The translations under genes were made by a program, and so were the position numbers. The notes beneath the pieces are model-generated. The model saw only the letters and a program-made list of their open reading frames with translations. It was not told the origin of the DNA and made no database searches. Positions 25,343 to 34,377 of a DNA stretch of 43,529 nucleotides are shown here, one piece after another; position 1 is the stretch's first letter; each line of letters opens with the position of its first letter. This DNA comes from UM-FILTER-49-7 sp964599895 (GTDB lineage Bacteria; Acidobacteriota; Holophagae; Thermotomaculales; Thermotomaculaceae), in contig CAZRHT010000020.1 of assembly GCA_964599895.1 (NCBI GenBank), positions 1 through 43,529 on the forward strand. The letters run 5' to 3'.

Positions 25343-25965
25343 AAAAGCGTCTGTTTGCATGGTCAGTTCCGGTAATTTTCCTTATATGTATTTTCTTTCT
25401 TTTTCCACGAAAGCCAATCATTAACAGGTTAAAAGTGAATACCGGTTTACCGGTTCATCCGGACCTCGTGGCGGTTCTGGGTGGCGGCATTACCTTGGAA
25501 GGGAAATTGGGAATTTCAACCCGTGAGCGGCTGGACGCGGTGGCAGAATATTTGGGGAAAACAGACGGAAACTGCCCAATCCTCGTGCAGGAGTACCCGG
25601 CAGGGCGGAAAAAAATGACGGCATATCTTGTGGCAAATGGGTTGGCTGAAACGGATATCCTGTCTTCAGGCTTTCAGTATAGTGATAAGAGAGGCGGAAC
25701 AGAAAACAATATCGAGGAACTTTTCCATGTCCTGAAAGAGAAGAAGAAAATAAGGAAAATTGTACTGGTGACTTCTCCCTACCACCAGAGAAGGGTATGG
25801 TTGATGTTTAGGAAGACGAATCAGCATGACCCTTTGCTGAAGCCTCACATTTACTTTCTGCAGATACCGGACAATGGAGAAATTTCCCGATGCACACGAT
25901 TGCGGTTCTGGCATCTTGTGGCACATGAGGTGGCGGGGATATTTTTTCAGCAATTGAAAGAATGA
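25339..25965 (+). CDS. YdcF/DUF218-like membrane-anchored protein
   Basis: The 208-residue protein has one N-terminal membrane segment (residues 5-22) and a DUF218-type alpha-beta domain. Family landmarks are AVLGGGI near residue 45, GTENNIEE near 115 and LVTSPYHQRRV near 143-153. DUF218 proteins (SanA, YdcF, ElyC) are linked to envelope or peptidoglycan-precursor homeostasis, and some bind SAM. The start overlaps the rel stop (ATGA), so it is translationally coupled to rel. Its specific role is unknown. Confidence 0.78.
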   Translation: MKKRLFAWSVPVIFLICIFFLFPRKPIINRLKVNTGLPVHPDLVAVLGGGITLEGKLGISTRERLDAVAEYLGKTDGNCPILVQEYPAGRKKMTAYLVANGLAETDILSSGFQYSDKRGGTENNIEELFHVLKEKKKIRKIVLVTSPYHQRRVWLMFRKTNQHDPLLKPHIYFLQIPDNGEISRCTRLRFWHLVAHEVAGIFFQQLKE

Positions 25966-25990
25966 CGTATGATACTATATGAAAAGAATC

Positions 25991-26019
25991 TTGATTTTCT
26001 GACTGTTAGGGTGTTTAAT
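25991..26019 (+). promoter_or_regulatory. Possible promoter of the mlaE-mlaF-mlaD operon
   Basis: TTGATT (25991-25996), a 17-nt spacer and TTTAAT (26014-26019), with a start about 30 nt before the TTG start of mlaE. Sequence match only. Confidence 0.4.
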
Positions 26020-26056
26020 ATTGTGATTCTGAACACGTGAGGATAAGGAGGTTCAG

Positions 26057-26824
26057 TTGAATTTTCTGGATCGACTGGGTAGTTGGGTGCTGAGTGCAGT
26101 GGCGGAGGCAGGTGATTTTGCCATCCTATGCTGGACAGCCATCAAGGCAATTTTCAAACGTCCATTCGACATTCGTAATTTGTTCAAGCAACTGGAACGA
26201 ATTGGTGTGGATTCAATGCCGGTAGTGTTGATTACCGCCCTTTTCACTGGAATGGTGATTGCACTCCAGACGTATTCAGGATTCAAGCGCTTTCAGGCAC
26301 AATCCATGGTAGGAGCTCTGGTTGGTGTTTCTCTGACCCGTGAGCTGGCTCCCGTGCTCGCGGGATTGATGGTGGCGGGACGAATTGCCTCTGCCATTGC
26401 GGCCGAAATTGGTACGATGCGGGTAACCGAGCAAGTGGATGCCCTGGAAGTGATGGGTGTCGATCCTGTCCACTACCTTTTTGTTCCGAGAATTCTGTCC
26501 GGAACCATCATGATGCCCCTTCTGGTCGGTATTGCGGACGTAATCGGTATCTACGGTGGTTTTTTCCTTCTGGTAAATGTTTTCGGAGAAAACCCGGATA
26601 TGTATCTGAACAAGGTTTATCAGTACACAGACGTACATGACGTGACGAGTGGTCTGATAAAGGCGGCAGTTTTCGGTTTCATCATTGCCATGGTGGGATG
26701 CTTCAAGGGCCTTCGAACGGAGGGCGGTGCTGAGGGGGTGGGCAATGCCACAACCAGCGCTGTCGTAATGGCTTCATTACTAATCCTTATTTCGGACTTT
26801 TTCCTGTCCAAGCTCATGTTTTAG
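26057..26824 (+). CDS. mlaE: MlaE family lipid ABC transporter permease
   Basis: This 255-residue inner-membrane permease has five or so TM helices. Family motifs include ITALFTGMVIALQT, VSLTRELAPVLAGLMVAGR and an EQVDALEVMGVDP loop, which contacts the ATPase. The start is TTG 26057, with AAGGAGG (26045-26051) 5 nt upstream; no nearby ATG fits. It works with MlaF and MlaD to move phospholipids between inner and outer membranes. No MlaB or MlaC gene is adjacent. Confidence 0.95.
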   Translation: MNFLDRLGSWVLSAVAEAGDFAILCWTAIKAIFKRPFDIRNLFKQLERIGVDSMPVVLITALFTGMVIALQTYSGFKRFQAQSMVGALVGVSLTRELAPVLAGLMVAGRIASAIAAEIGTMRVTEQVDALEVMGVDPVHYLFVPRILSGTIMMPLLVGIADVIGIYGGFFLLVNVFGENPDMYLNKVYQYTDVHDVTSGLIKAAVFGFIIAMVGCFKGLRTEGGAEGVGNATTSAVVMASLLILISDFFLSKLMF

Positions 26825-26833
26825 GGGGATGGA

Positions 26834-27577
26834 ATGATACGACTTGAAAATATCCATAAGTCATTCGGTTCCAAAAACGTGCTGAAGGGTATCAACCTCC
26901 ATATTGAAAAAGGTGAGTCCTTTGTGATTCTGGGCGGCTCCGGAACCGGAAAATCTGTTATGTTAAAACATATTATCGGTTTGATGAAGCCCGATAAGGG
27001 AAGAGTTCTTATCGACGGTAAGGATGTGACGGACTATACACGCCAACAGTGGTTTGACATTCGCCGCCGTTTCGGCATGAGCTTTCAGGAAGCCGCGCTC
27101 TTTGATTTTATGAATGTATTTGAAAACGTAGCTTTCCCCATTCGCCGCCACACCCGAAGTACAGAAACTGAAATTAAAAAACGCGTGGGATACTGCCTGG
27201 AACTTGTAGGACTTTCCGGGAACGAACACATTATGCCGGCTGAGCTCTCTGGCGGTATGCGCCGCCGAGCCGGTTTTGCAAGGAGTATTGCGTTGAACCC
27301 CGAGGTGTTATTGTTTGATGAGCCGACTACGGGGTTGGACCCTGTGATGACGGATCAGATTGACAACGTGATAAATGATCTGCGCCGGGGGCTGGATGTG
27401 ACCTGTGTGAGCATCACTCATGACATGGTCAGTGCTTTCGATATTGCCGATAGAATTGTAATGCTATATGAGGGCGAAATCGTGTTTACCGGCACTCCTG
27501 AAGATGTAATGAAGTCCCGACTTCCGATTATTCGGAGTTTCTTGAAGGGGCGTATTTCTGAAGAAATAAACCAGTGA
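26834..27577 (+). CDS. mlaF: MlaF family lipid ABC transporter ATPase
   Basis: The 247-residue ABC ATPase has Walker A GGSGTGKSV (residues about 35-43), Q-loop MSFQEAALFD, signature ELSGGMRRRAG, Walker B VLLFDEPTTGLDP and switch SITHDM. The sequence GMRRRAG in the signature is characteristic of the MlaF/Ttg2A subgroup. It provides energy for MlaE. The start is ATG 26834 with AGGGGGATGGA just upstream, 9 bp after mlaE; mlaD follows after 9 bp. Confidence 0.96.
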   Translation: MIRLENIHKSFGSKNVLKGINLHIEKGESFVILGGSGTGKSVMLKHIIGLMKPDKGRVLIDGKDVTDYTRQQWFDIRRRFGMSFQEAALFDFMNVFENVAFPIRRHTRSTETEIKKRVGYCLELVGLSGNEHIMPAELSGGMRRRAGFARSIALNPEVLLFDEPTTGLDPVMTDQIDNVINDLRRGLDVTCVSITHDMVSAFDIADRIVMLYEGEIVFTGTPEDVMKSRLPIIRSFLKGRISEEINQ

Positions 27578-27586
27578 GGTGAAAAT

Positions 27587-29059
27587 ATGAATACTGAAAG
27601 AAAAGTCGGGCTCTTTTTTCTTGTGGCACTGATTGGTATTGCCTTTCTTATCATGAAAACCGGGCAGTTTCAATTTTTCAAGAAAGGAGAGGTGTATACC
27701 CTTCAGGCAGTTCTGAACACGGCAACGGGACTGGACAAAGACAGTGACATTCGTCTTGCCGGTGTCAGAATCGGTAAAGTGCTCAGCGTGAAATTAAAGG
27801 ATGGGAAAGCGGTGATCACGATGGAAATCGACAAAGATGTTCAGCTACAGGAGGGGTCCCGTGTCAAGGTCGTTTCCAAGGGAATTCTCGGGGATAAATA
27901 TCTTGAAATACTTCCCGGCTCAAAGGAAGGTCAAATCGGAGCCGGTGAAATGCTTGCAAGTGAAAAGGCCGTCTCCATGGATGACATTATGGATGTTGTG
28001 TATTCAGTGGCCACTGACATTAAGAAAATCACTACATCTCTGAGCAGAACGGTCGGCACCAGTAAGGGGGAGGAGCAAATTGCCAACATACTGGATAGTA
28101 TGGAAAAAATCACGGCGGACCTCAGGGAAATTACGACAAGAAATAAAGGCAATTTTACCGACTCTATTGACAATATCAAATCCTTTACCGGAGATTTGAA
28201 AAAGGACATCCCCGTTCTGGCCAAGAAGCTGGATGCGCTCAGTACTCATCTTGACGAAGTGGTAATGGAAAATCGCGGCAACCTGAAGAGCACGCTGGCC
28301 AACGCGAAAGAAGGTACGCAAAAGCTTAGTGACTCACTGGACTACATCGAGAGCATTGCAAAAAAAATTGATTCCGGAGAGGGTACGGTTGGCCAGCTGG
28401 TTAATGACAAGGAAACGGGAGAAAACCTTAACAAGACACTTGTGTCATTTCGAAAAGCCATGGACAGCGCAAGCGACTACCTCGGTGCCTTCAGTGAGAC
28501 GGGGGTTTACCTTGGCTTCAAAAGTGATTATCTTTTCGATGTGTCTGATTCCAAGAGTTATTTCAGTGTGGATATTGTCCCCTCAGCGACCCGTATCTAT
28601 CAGCTTGAAGTCATTGATTCACCCTATGGCAAGGTGAGGGAGAATAGTTTTCATCATATCATTACAGATCCTTCCGGAAGCGTCATTGATGATTACACCG
28701 AAACCATTGTCTCCACCCGGGACGCAATGAAGTTTACCGCCCTCATCGGACAGCGGTACAAGGACTTCAATATAAAAGTTGGATTGATCGAATCCAAGGG
28801 TGGATTTGGCCTGGACTATGAACCCCATGGCGCAAAAAGGTGGAGATTTTTTGGTGAACTATCTGACTTCAGCAGGGCGAATGATCTTTCTCCCCGCCTG
28901 AGAATTGGAGCCAGCTATCGATTTTATGAGAACTTTTTTCTTGATGCCGGAGGGGATGACATTCTGGAAAGCGATTACAGTCAGTTCTTTGTGGGCGTAG
29001 GAATACGATTCAGGGATGACTTTTTCAAACACCTGCTTTCCAGCGTTAAGCTTAATTAG
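27587..29059 (+). CDS. MlaD-like MCE protein with long helical and beta-rich C-terminal extension
   Basis: The 490-residue protein has an N-terminal TM helix (residues 6-23), one MCE domain (about 38-115; GLDKDSDIRLAGVRIGKV and GDKYLEILPG), a long amphipathic helical region (about 130-300) and a beta-rich tail (about 305-490). MlaD is normally 150-200 residues. The tail shows alternating hydrophobic strands such as FTALIGQRYKDFNIKVGLIE, LRIGASYRF and FFVGVGIRF, ending near the C-terminus, much like an outer-membrane barrel or a barrel-like domain. It is the last gene of the mlaE-F-D unit and ends 17 bp before radA. It may span from inner to outer membrane (inference). Confidence 0.85.
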   Translation: MNTERKVGLFFLVALIGIAFLIMKTGQFQFFKKGEVYTLQAVLNTATGLDKDSDIRLAGVRIGKVLSVKLKDGKAVITMEIDKDVQLQEGSRVKVVSKGILGDKYLEILPGSKEGQIGAGEMLASEKAVSMDDIMDVVYSVATDIKKITTSLSRTVGTSKGEEQIANILDSMEKITADLREITTRNKGNFTDSIDNIKSFTGDLKKDIPVLAKKLDALSTHLDEVVMENRGNLKSTLANAKEGTQKLSDSLDYIESIAKKIDSGEGTVGQLVNDKETGENLNKTLVSFRKAMDSASDYLGAFSETGVYLGFKSDYLFDVSDSKSYFSVDIVPSATRIYQLEVIDSPYGKVRENSFHHIITDPSGSVIDDYTETIVSTRDAMKFTALIGQRYKDFNIKVGLIESKGGFGLDYEPHGAKRWRFFGELSDFSRANDLSPRLRIGASYRFYENFFLDAGGDDILESDYSQFFVGVGIRFRDDFFKHLLSSVKLN

Positions 29060-29076
29060 AAGAAAACGGGGACGGG

Positions 29077-30438
29077 ATGGCTAAAAGGAAAAGAACAACA
29101 TTCGAATGTGGGTCCTGTGGCTATCAGACCGCCAAGTGGCTGGGAAAATGTCCGGAGTGCGGGGCATGGAGCAGTTTTCTGGAAGTCCCGGAGGAAGCAC
29201 CTGTCTACCACGGGCAGAATCTTGCCGCTATGGCACCCCAGGCAATCAGCAAAATTGAAAAATCTGTGCACCCCAGGTATTCAAGTGGAATGGAGGAATT
29301 CGACAGAGTTCTTGGTGGTGGCTTTGTTCCGGGCTCCCTGGTGCTGGTGGGAGGAGAGCCCGGCATTGGCAAATCAACCATGATGTTGCAGGTTTGTGAG
29401 AAAGTGGCGCACACGGGGAAGCGGGTGCTTTATTTTTCCGGGGAAGAATCTCCCACTCAAATCAAAATGCGAGGGGACCGGATCGGGGCAATTTCGGAGG
29501 AACTTTTTATCTCTTCAGAGGTTACGGTTGAAGGTATCCTCTCACTAATAGAACAGCACAAGCCCTCGATGGTTATTGTAGACTCAATCCAGACCGTATT
29601 CTCAGAAGAAATTTCATCTGCCCCTGGGACAGTTTCTCAGATTCGGGAAGCAACCACAAAATTTCTGTTTTCTGCCAAGAGAAGCGGCGTCCCTTTTATC
29701 GTGATTGGCCATATTACGAAGGAAGGTGCTATTGCCGGACCGAAAACACTGGAACACATTGTGGATACAGTTCTGTACTTTGAGGGGGAACGGTTCCATG
29801 CCAGGCGAATCGTGCGGGCCGTCAAAAACCGGTTTGGTTCCACAAATGAAATCGGCATTTTTGAAATGACGGCCACCGGGCTGGTGCCGGTGCCCAACCC
29901 TTCTGCTGTATTTATCTCGGAACGCGCAAGAGATACTGCCGGTTCTTCTATTATCTGTGCACTGGAAGGAACCCGTGCCATACTGCTGGAAGTCCAGTCC
30001 CTTGCGGCGGACAGCAACTTTGGTACGCCCAGGCGAATGGGGATCGGGGTGGACCAGAACCGCCTTCACCTGCTCCTTGCCATCATGGAAAAACGCCTGG
30101 ATTTCGCTATTCAACGGGACGATGTTTATGTGAACATAACCGGTGGATTCGCGGTGAGCGAGCCCGCAGCAGATCTGGGCGTGTGCATGGCGGTAGCATC
30201 CAGTTTTCTCAACAAGGCACTGGGCGAGAAGGACGTATTCATTGGTGAAATAGGCCTTGCCGGAGAAATCCGCAGCGTGGCTCAACTGGAAAAGCGGGTT
30301 CGGGAAGCCCGTGCCATGGGATTTGACAGGGCAGTCGTCCCGGCCGGACTGAGAAAGAATATCAGGGATCTGGCAAAAAAAGACTTTCAGATTGTTGAAG
30401 TGGCCACGTTGAAGCAGGCCTTTGATCTCATCTTCTGA
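29077..30438 (+). CDS. radA: DNA repair protein RadA (Sms)
   Basis: The 453-residue RecA-like ATPase helps process branched recombination intermediates. The N-terminal zinc finger CGSCGYQTAKWLGKCPECG (residues 11-29), Walker A GGEPGIGKST (92-101), the KNRFGS motif (about 250) and the C-terminal Lon-like domain with GGFAVSEPAADLGV are all intact. Start ATG 29077 is preceded by GGGGACGGG. The gene is complete and ordinary; it may be transcribed with the mla genes from upstream. Confidence 0.97.
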   Translation: MAKRKRTTFECGSCGYQTAKWLGKCPECGAWSSFLEVPEEAPVYHGQNLAAMAPQAISKIEKSVHPRYSSGMEEFDRVLGGGFVPGSLVLVGGEPGIGKSTMMLQVCEKVAHTGKRVLYFSGEESPTQIKMRGDRIGAISEELFISSEVTVEGILSLIEQHKPSMVIVDSIQTVFSEEISSAPGTVSQIREATTKFLFSAKRSGVPFIVIGHITKEGAIAGPKTLEHIVDTVLYFEGERFHARRIVRAVKNRFGSTNEIGIFEMTATGLVPVPNPSAVFISERARDTAGSSIICALEGTRAILLEVQSLAADSNFGTPRRMGIGVDQNRLHLLLAIMEKRLDFAIQRDDVYVNITGGFAVSEPAADLGVCMAVASSFLNKALGEKDVFIGEIGLAGEIRSVAQLEKRVREARAMGFDRAVVPAGLRKNIRDLAKKDFQIVEVATLKQAFDLIF

Positions 30439-30490
30439 CCCGGGGAAAGGATTGTCGTTGGCGTGAGGCGTGGGAGTCAGAGCCAGAAAG

Positions 30491-30515
30491 GGATGGGAGG
30501 GGAAAAGCCCCATCC
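30491..30515 (+). terminator. Possible terminator hairpin after radA
   Basis: GGATGGG (30491-30497) pairs with CCCATCC (30509-30515). The T-tract is weak (TTACTATTTA), so function is doubtful. The rest of 30439-30657 holds nothing I can identify. Confidence 0.3.
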
Positions 30516-30657
30516 TTACTATTTACAGGAAAAATATTTATCTTACCTTTGTTGTTTGAGTTCTGTGTTAAATACTTTTCTCATCCTCCTCAGTAGTTTT
30601 TGCGGGCTCTGCGGTAGTCCCACCCTGATCTTTCGCCCATGCACAAGGCCAATTTCG

Positions 30658-31866
30658 CTATCCCGTGGAAAGAATGATGCGGTTTCGGCCTTTGTTCTTG
30701 GCCATGTAGAGCCGCTGATCAGCGGCTGAAATGAGATCATGCACGGTGTCCCCATCTTCAGGGAAGCTGGCAACACCACCGCTGATGCTGACCATGCCCA
30801 GAGGCTGCCCTTCTCTGTGAGGAAAGGAGTGGGCCTCTATTTTTTTCCTTAAGAATTCGGAAACACGGAAGGCTCTTTTTCTGGAGAGACCCGGGAAGAG
30901 GATGACAAATTCTTCTCCTCCGTATCTGCCAGCCACATCATGGGTGCGGATGTTTTCCTGGATCATTCTGGAGATCATTTTCAACAGCTCATCTCCTTCC
31001 AGGTGACCGTTGCGGTCGTTATAAATCTTGAAATTGTCAAGATCAAACATGAAAACAGAGAGTTCATCACTTCCGATAGATGCCTGCATCAGCTGGTGTG
31101 AAAGCATCGTCATGAAAGACTTGCGATTCACCAGCCCCGTGAGCCCATCTCTGTGAGCCATCTTCTTGTAGCGTGCAAGAAGATAACTGAATGCAAAGGC
31201 ATTGGCCGCCATATCGGCAACCATACTGAAAACACGTTTCTCATCCTTGGTAATGTCCTGCCCGATTCTCTTCATCCCGATGATTCCCAGCAAGTGGCCA
31301 TCTTTGATCATTGGTGAAAGGATGTCCATCTGGCATTCACTGGATTGATGTTCCCGGATCCGGCGCTTTACCATGCTGCTTTCATTGAGAAATTCCATGG
31401 TAGTCATCGTAATTCCTTTCTGGGCAACGACTCCGGGCCGCCCCTTTCCGTAATCATACCGTTTCCCGAATTTCGATGGTTTTGTTGAGAACCCATCGGT
31501 GAGAATCAACTGTTTTTGTTCCGGGATGGCAGTGAAAAAAACGACCTGGGTGGGCTCAAAGAGATCCACTATACTGTCCACGAGTACCCGTGCCAACCTT
31601 CGGGGATCTTCCTGAGATATCATTTCACTGGTGCGAAATGGAAGTTTGTCAATCAAATTGCTGTAAAAGCCGCTTCGTTTTTGTTTATCCTGAAGTATTC
31701 GACTGTACTGTATGTCTTTCTGGCGGACCATGTCAAAGAGCTCCTGTCTGCTTTTCTCTGAAGTTTTCAACCTATTTCTAAGTGATCGAATAAGTCGAAG
31801 TGAGATCACAGAGAAAAGTAAGGCAAGAAAGGCGACAAGGGCCATCTGATCCAATGAGAACTGCAT
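30658..31866 (-). CDS. Membrane-anchored diguanylate cyclase (GAF-GGDEF)
   Basis: The 402-residue protein has one N-terminal TM helix (residues 8-27), a short coiled-coil linker, a GAF-like sensor domain (about 85-230) and a C-terminal GGDEF domain. The active-site motif is GGEEF (residues 316-320), a functional variant, with the inhibitory I-site RTHD (307-310) five residues upstream, so product inhibition is expected. It should make c-di-GMP from two GTP. It is a single gene, with the upstream A/T-rich stretch 31867-31990 as its regulatory region; I found no convincing promoter there (TTGACT at 31916-31911 has only a poor -10). Confidence 0.93.
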   Translation of the reverse strand: MQFSLDQMALVAFLALLFSVISLRLIRSLRNRLKTSEKSRQELFDMVRQKDIQYSRILQDKQKRSGFYSNLIDKLPFRTSEMISQEDPRRLARVLVDSIVDLFEPTQVVFFTAIPEQKQLILTDGFSTKPSKFGKRYDYGKGRPGVVAQKGITMTTMEFLNESSMVKRRIREHQSSECQMDILSPMIKDGHLLGIIGMKRIGQDITKDEKRVFSMVADMAANAFAFSYLLARYKKMAHRDGLTGLVNRKSFMTMLSHQLMQASIGSDELSVFMFDLDNFKIYNDRNGHLEGDELLKMISRMIQENIRTHDVAGRYGGEEFVILFPGLSRKRAFRVSEFLRKKIEAHSFPHREGQPLGMVSISGGVASFPEDGDTVHDLISAADQRLYMAKNKGRNRIILSTG

Positions 31867-32102
31867 ATTAGAAAATCTCCTGCAATCAGGTTAAACAAAA
31901 TAATTGTAAAAGTCAATATTAATATAGAAAGTATAAAAATAATACAGTGTGGCTAACATAAAACACTAATAATGAATAATTAGAGAATGTATAGGAAAGG
32001 GAATCTTTCTTGTGAAGAAGAAATATTTCATCAAGCATCCCGGCTATGGGCCTCAAAGGTTTTGATGGTTGGGTGTGAATATGATTTTGGTATAATTTTG
32101 AA
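31867..32102. other. Divergent intergenic region without a gene
   Basis: A very A/T-rich stretch between the diguanylate cyclase and the EtfD/HdrD-like gene. It contains no ORF, RNA or repeat I can support. The plus-strand promoter and operator are annotated separately at 32103-32147. Confidence 0.6.
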
Positions 32103-32130
32103 TTGACAATGCTATGCGGAGCCGTATAAT
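32103..32130 (+). promoter_or_regulatory. Consensus promoter of the EtfD/HdrD-like gene
   Basis: TTGACA (32103-32108), a 16-nt spacer and TATAAT (32125-32130): both hexamers match the sigma70 consensus. The predicted start, near 32137, lies within the dyad at 32134-32147. Confidence 0.8.
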
Positions 32131-32133
32131 AAA

Positions 32134-32147
32134 TGAATGGTCATTCA
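32134..32147 (+). promoter_or_regulatory. Operator-like dyad overlapping the transcription start
   Basis: TGAATG (32134-32139) and CATTCA (32142-32147) flank GT, directly after the -10 box. The half-site TGAATG is the one used by Bacillus FadR-type TetR repressors of fatty-acid degradation, although that site has wider spacing. A bound repressor here would block initiation. No TetR gene lies in this window. Confidence 0.5.
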
Positions 32148-32172
32148 GTTATTCTGATCAAGGGGGGTATCC

Positions 32173-34188
32173 ATGAATCCGACCGGTGAAATCCTGAATC
32201 CGACCCAGGGCGTGCTCTTCTGGGTATTTGTGGCCGTTTTTGTTGTTGGCATATTGTATTTCTCCTATTCGATATGGGGATACTATCGGTTGCTGAAACT
32301 GGCAAAACCTGAAGATCGGTATGATCGCATTGGCGAGCGATTCAAAAGGATGCTGCTGTTTGCCTTCGGTCAAAAGAGAATTCTGTCTGATGCAAGTACC
32401 GGGTTGATGCACGCGTTTATTTTCTGGGGCTTCTGCGTTCTGGCGCTTCGGACTATTTCCGCGTTTGCAGAGGGGTTTTCAGCTACGTCTATGGACTGGT
32501 TCCTGAATAGTCCATTTGGGACAGGTTATCTGTACACAAAGGACGTATTTGTTATCCTCGTGACTGTTATGGTGCTCTACGCGGCGATTCGCCGGGCGTT
32601 TGTCCGGCCAAAACGGATTGACCAGTCAATGGAAGCCTACCTGGTGCTGTTACTGATATTTATTCTGATGATCACTGATATGTCAATGGATGCTTCGGCG
32701 GCAGTTCTGGGCGAGAAAGTCGGATTTGCCGGACAGATACTAGCTGGATTGGTTGCCCAACTTTCCCGGAATGGCCTTTCTCTGGTTTATGATATCTCCT
32801 GGTGGATGCATGTCGTTACAATTCTCGTCTTTCTGAATCTCCTGCCAGGTTCCAAGCATTTTCATGTGATAACCGCTATTCCAAATGTCTTCTTTCAGAG
32901 ACTGACCCCGGATGGAGAAATCGCAAATATAGAGAATCTGGAAGAGTTGTTTGATACTGAAGACGAAAATATTCCGGTCGGTGTATCCGCAATTACAGAT
33001 TTGAGCTGGAAACAGTACATGGATTTGTATTCCTGTACGGAATGTGGTCGATGCCACGAATTCTGCCCGACCTTCCTGACAGACAAGCCGCTGTCTCCCA
33101 AGCGGGTCAATGACGAATTGAAGCACTTCCTCTATGAGCATGAGAAAGAACTGTTGTCTGGTAAGGGCGCTTCGTTGCCGAGCATTATCGGAAACGCAAT
33201 CTCGGAAGATGAAATCTGGGATTGCACAACATGCGGACGCTGCGAGGAAGCGTGTCCGATATTCATTGAAAATGTGCCACGAATAATAGACATGCGCCGG
33301 AAACTGGTGATGGTAGATGCGAATTTTCCGTCGGAACTTCAGCAGGCATTCACTGGAATGGAGCGCAATGGCAATCCATGGAATATTGGCATGAGTAAGC
33401 GGTTTGAGTGGGCGGAAGGACTCGAAATTCCACTGATGGCGGAAGTAGACAATCCGGAGGAAATTGATGTGCTCTTCTGGGTTGGTTGTGCTGGTTCTTT
33501 TGATGATAAGGGTAAAAGAATTGCGGCCGCCTTTGCAAAAATAATGGAGAAGGCGGGTGTCAAATTTGCCTGTCTCGGTGAGGAGGAGATGTGTTGCGGA
33601 GATCATGCCCGGCGTGCCGGTGAAGAATATCTCTACCAGACCCTTGCGCAGCAGAATATTGAAATACTCAATGGCTACAAAGTGAAGAAAATTGTAACGA
33701 TTTGTCCCCACGGCTTTAATACGATGCAGCATGAATACAAGGCATTTGGTGGCGATTATCAGGTGGTCCATCATACGGAATTCATCGCGGATCTGTTGAA
33801 GGAGGGGAAAATCATCTTGAATAACGAGGTGGCAAAGAGAATCACATACCATGATTCCTGTTATCTTGGCCGTCAGAACGGGATATATGATGCTCCCAGA
33901 ACCGTGTTAAGATCCATTAAAGGCGTGGAATTAAAGGAAGCTACTTTGAACCGTGAGAAGGGACTCTGCTGCGGTGCAGGTGGTGGCAGAATGTTCATGG
34001 AAGAGAACAGAGGAACACGGATTAACCACAAACGGTTGGAAAATATTGTAAAAACGGCAGCTCCGGAAGAAATTTGCACAGCCTGCCCATTCTGCATGAC
34101 CATGATTTCAGATGCGGCCAACGAAACTGGGTTGGAAAACGTAACCACCCGGGATCTGGCTGAAATCGTTCTGGAAGCAATTATTTAA
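32173..34188 (+). CDS. Membrane-bound HdrD/EtfD-like Fe-S oxidoreductase
   Basis: The 671-residue protein has an N-terminal membrane domain of about five helices (residues 13-240) with His residues placed for heme b, like nitrate-reductase gamma/HdrE. A ferredoxin domain follows with two 4Fe-4S clusters (CTECGRCHEFCP near 288 and CTTCGRCEEACP near 351). Two CCG domains complete it: EEEMCCGDHA with CPHGFN, then DSCYLGRQNG, LCCGAGGGRMF and CTACPFCM. This architecture matches proteins that pass electrons from ETF (fatty-acid or amino-acid oxidation) to the quinone pool, as in EtfD. The ribosome binding site AAGGGGGG (32160-32167) lies 5 nt before ATG. It has a consensus promoter and a TetR-like dyad. 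ETF genes are not nearby. Confidence 0.85.
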   Translation: MNPTGEILNPTQGVLFWVFVAVFVVGILYFSYSIWGYYRLLKLAKPEDRYDRIGERFKRMLLFAFGQKRILSDASTGLMHAFIFWGFCVLALRTISAFAEGFSATSMDWFLNSPFGTGYLYTKDVFVILVTVMVLYAAIRRAFVRPKRIDQSMEAYLVLLLIFILMITDMSMDASAAVLGEKVGFAGQILAGLVAQLSRNGLSLVYDISWWMHVVTILVFLNLLPGSKHFHVITAIPNVFFQRLTPDGEIANIENLEELFDTEDENIPVGVSAITDLSWKQYMDLYSCTECGRCHEFCPTFLTDKPLSPKRVNDELKHFLYEHEKELLSGKGASLPSIIGNAISEDEIWDCTTCGRCEEACPIFIENVPRIIDMRRKLVMVDANFPSELQQAFTGMERNGNPWNIGMSKRFEWAEGLEIPLMAEVDNPEEIDVLFWVGCAGSFDDKGKRIAAAFAKIMEKAGVKFACLGEEEMCCGDHARRAGEEYLYQTLAQQNIEILNGYKVKKIVTICPHGFNTMQHEYKAFGGDYQVVHHTEFIADLLKEGKIILNNEVAKRITYHDSCYLGRQNGIYDAPRTVLRSIKGVELKEATLNREKGLCCGAGGGRMFMEENRGTRINHKRLENIVKTAAPEEICTACPFCMTMISDAANETGLENVTTRDLAEIVLEAII

Positions 34189-34198
34189 ATCCTGAATT

Positions 34199-34230
34199 GA
34201 TGTAACCGGGGGATTTCCCCCGGTTACATC
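34199..34230. terminator. Long perfect hairpin after the EtfD/HdrD-like gene
   Basis: GATGTAACCGGGGGA (34199-34213) is fully complementary to TCCCCCGGTTACATC (34216-34230) with TT between, a 15-bp palindrome. No T-tract follows on either strand. It probably ends or protects the transcript, but it is not a textbook intrinsic terminator. Confidence 0.55.
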
Positions 34231-34280
34231 GCATTTGAACGAATCCCTTAATAAAATTGAAATAATTAGTAAAGAAGTTC

Positions 34281-34309
34281 TTGCGTAAAAATGCATATAA
34301 GAGTATAGT
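34281..34309 (+). promoter_or_regulatory. Probable promoter of the cytochrome-barrel-octaheme cluster
   Basis: TTGCGT (34281-34286), a 17-nt spacer and TATAGT (34304-34309), with a start near 34316 and a leader of about 62 nt before the TTG start at 34378. Confidence 0.5.
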
Positions 34310-34377
34310 TATATCGTAGTGCGTGCGATGCTTCACCTATATGTTAACTATCATTATTAAAAACAGGGGGATACGAT

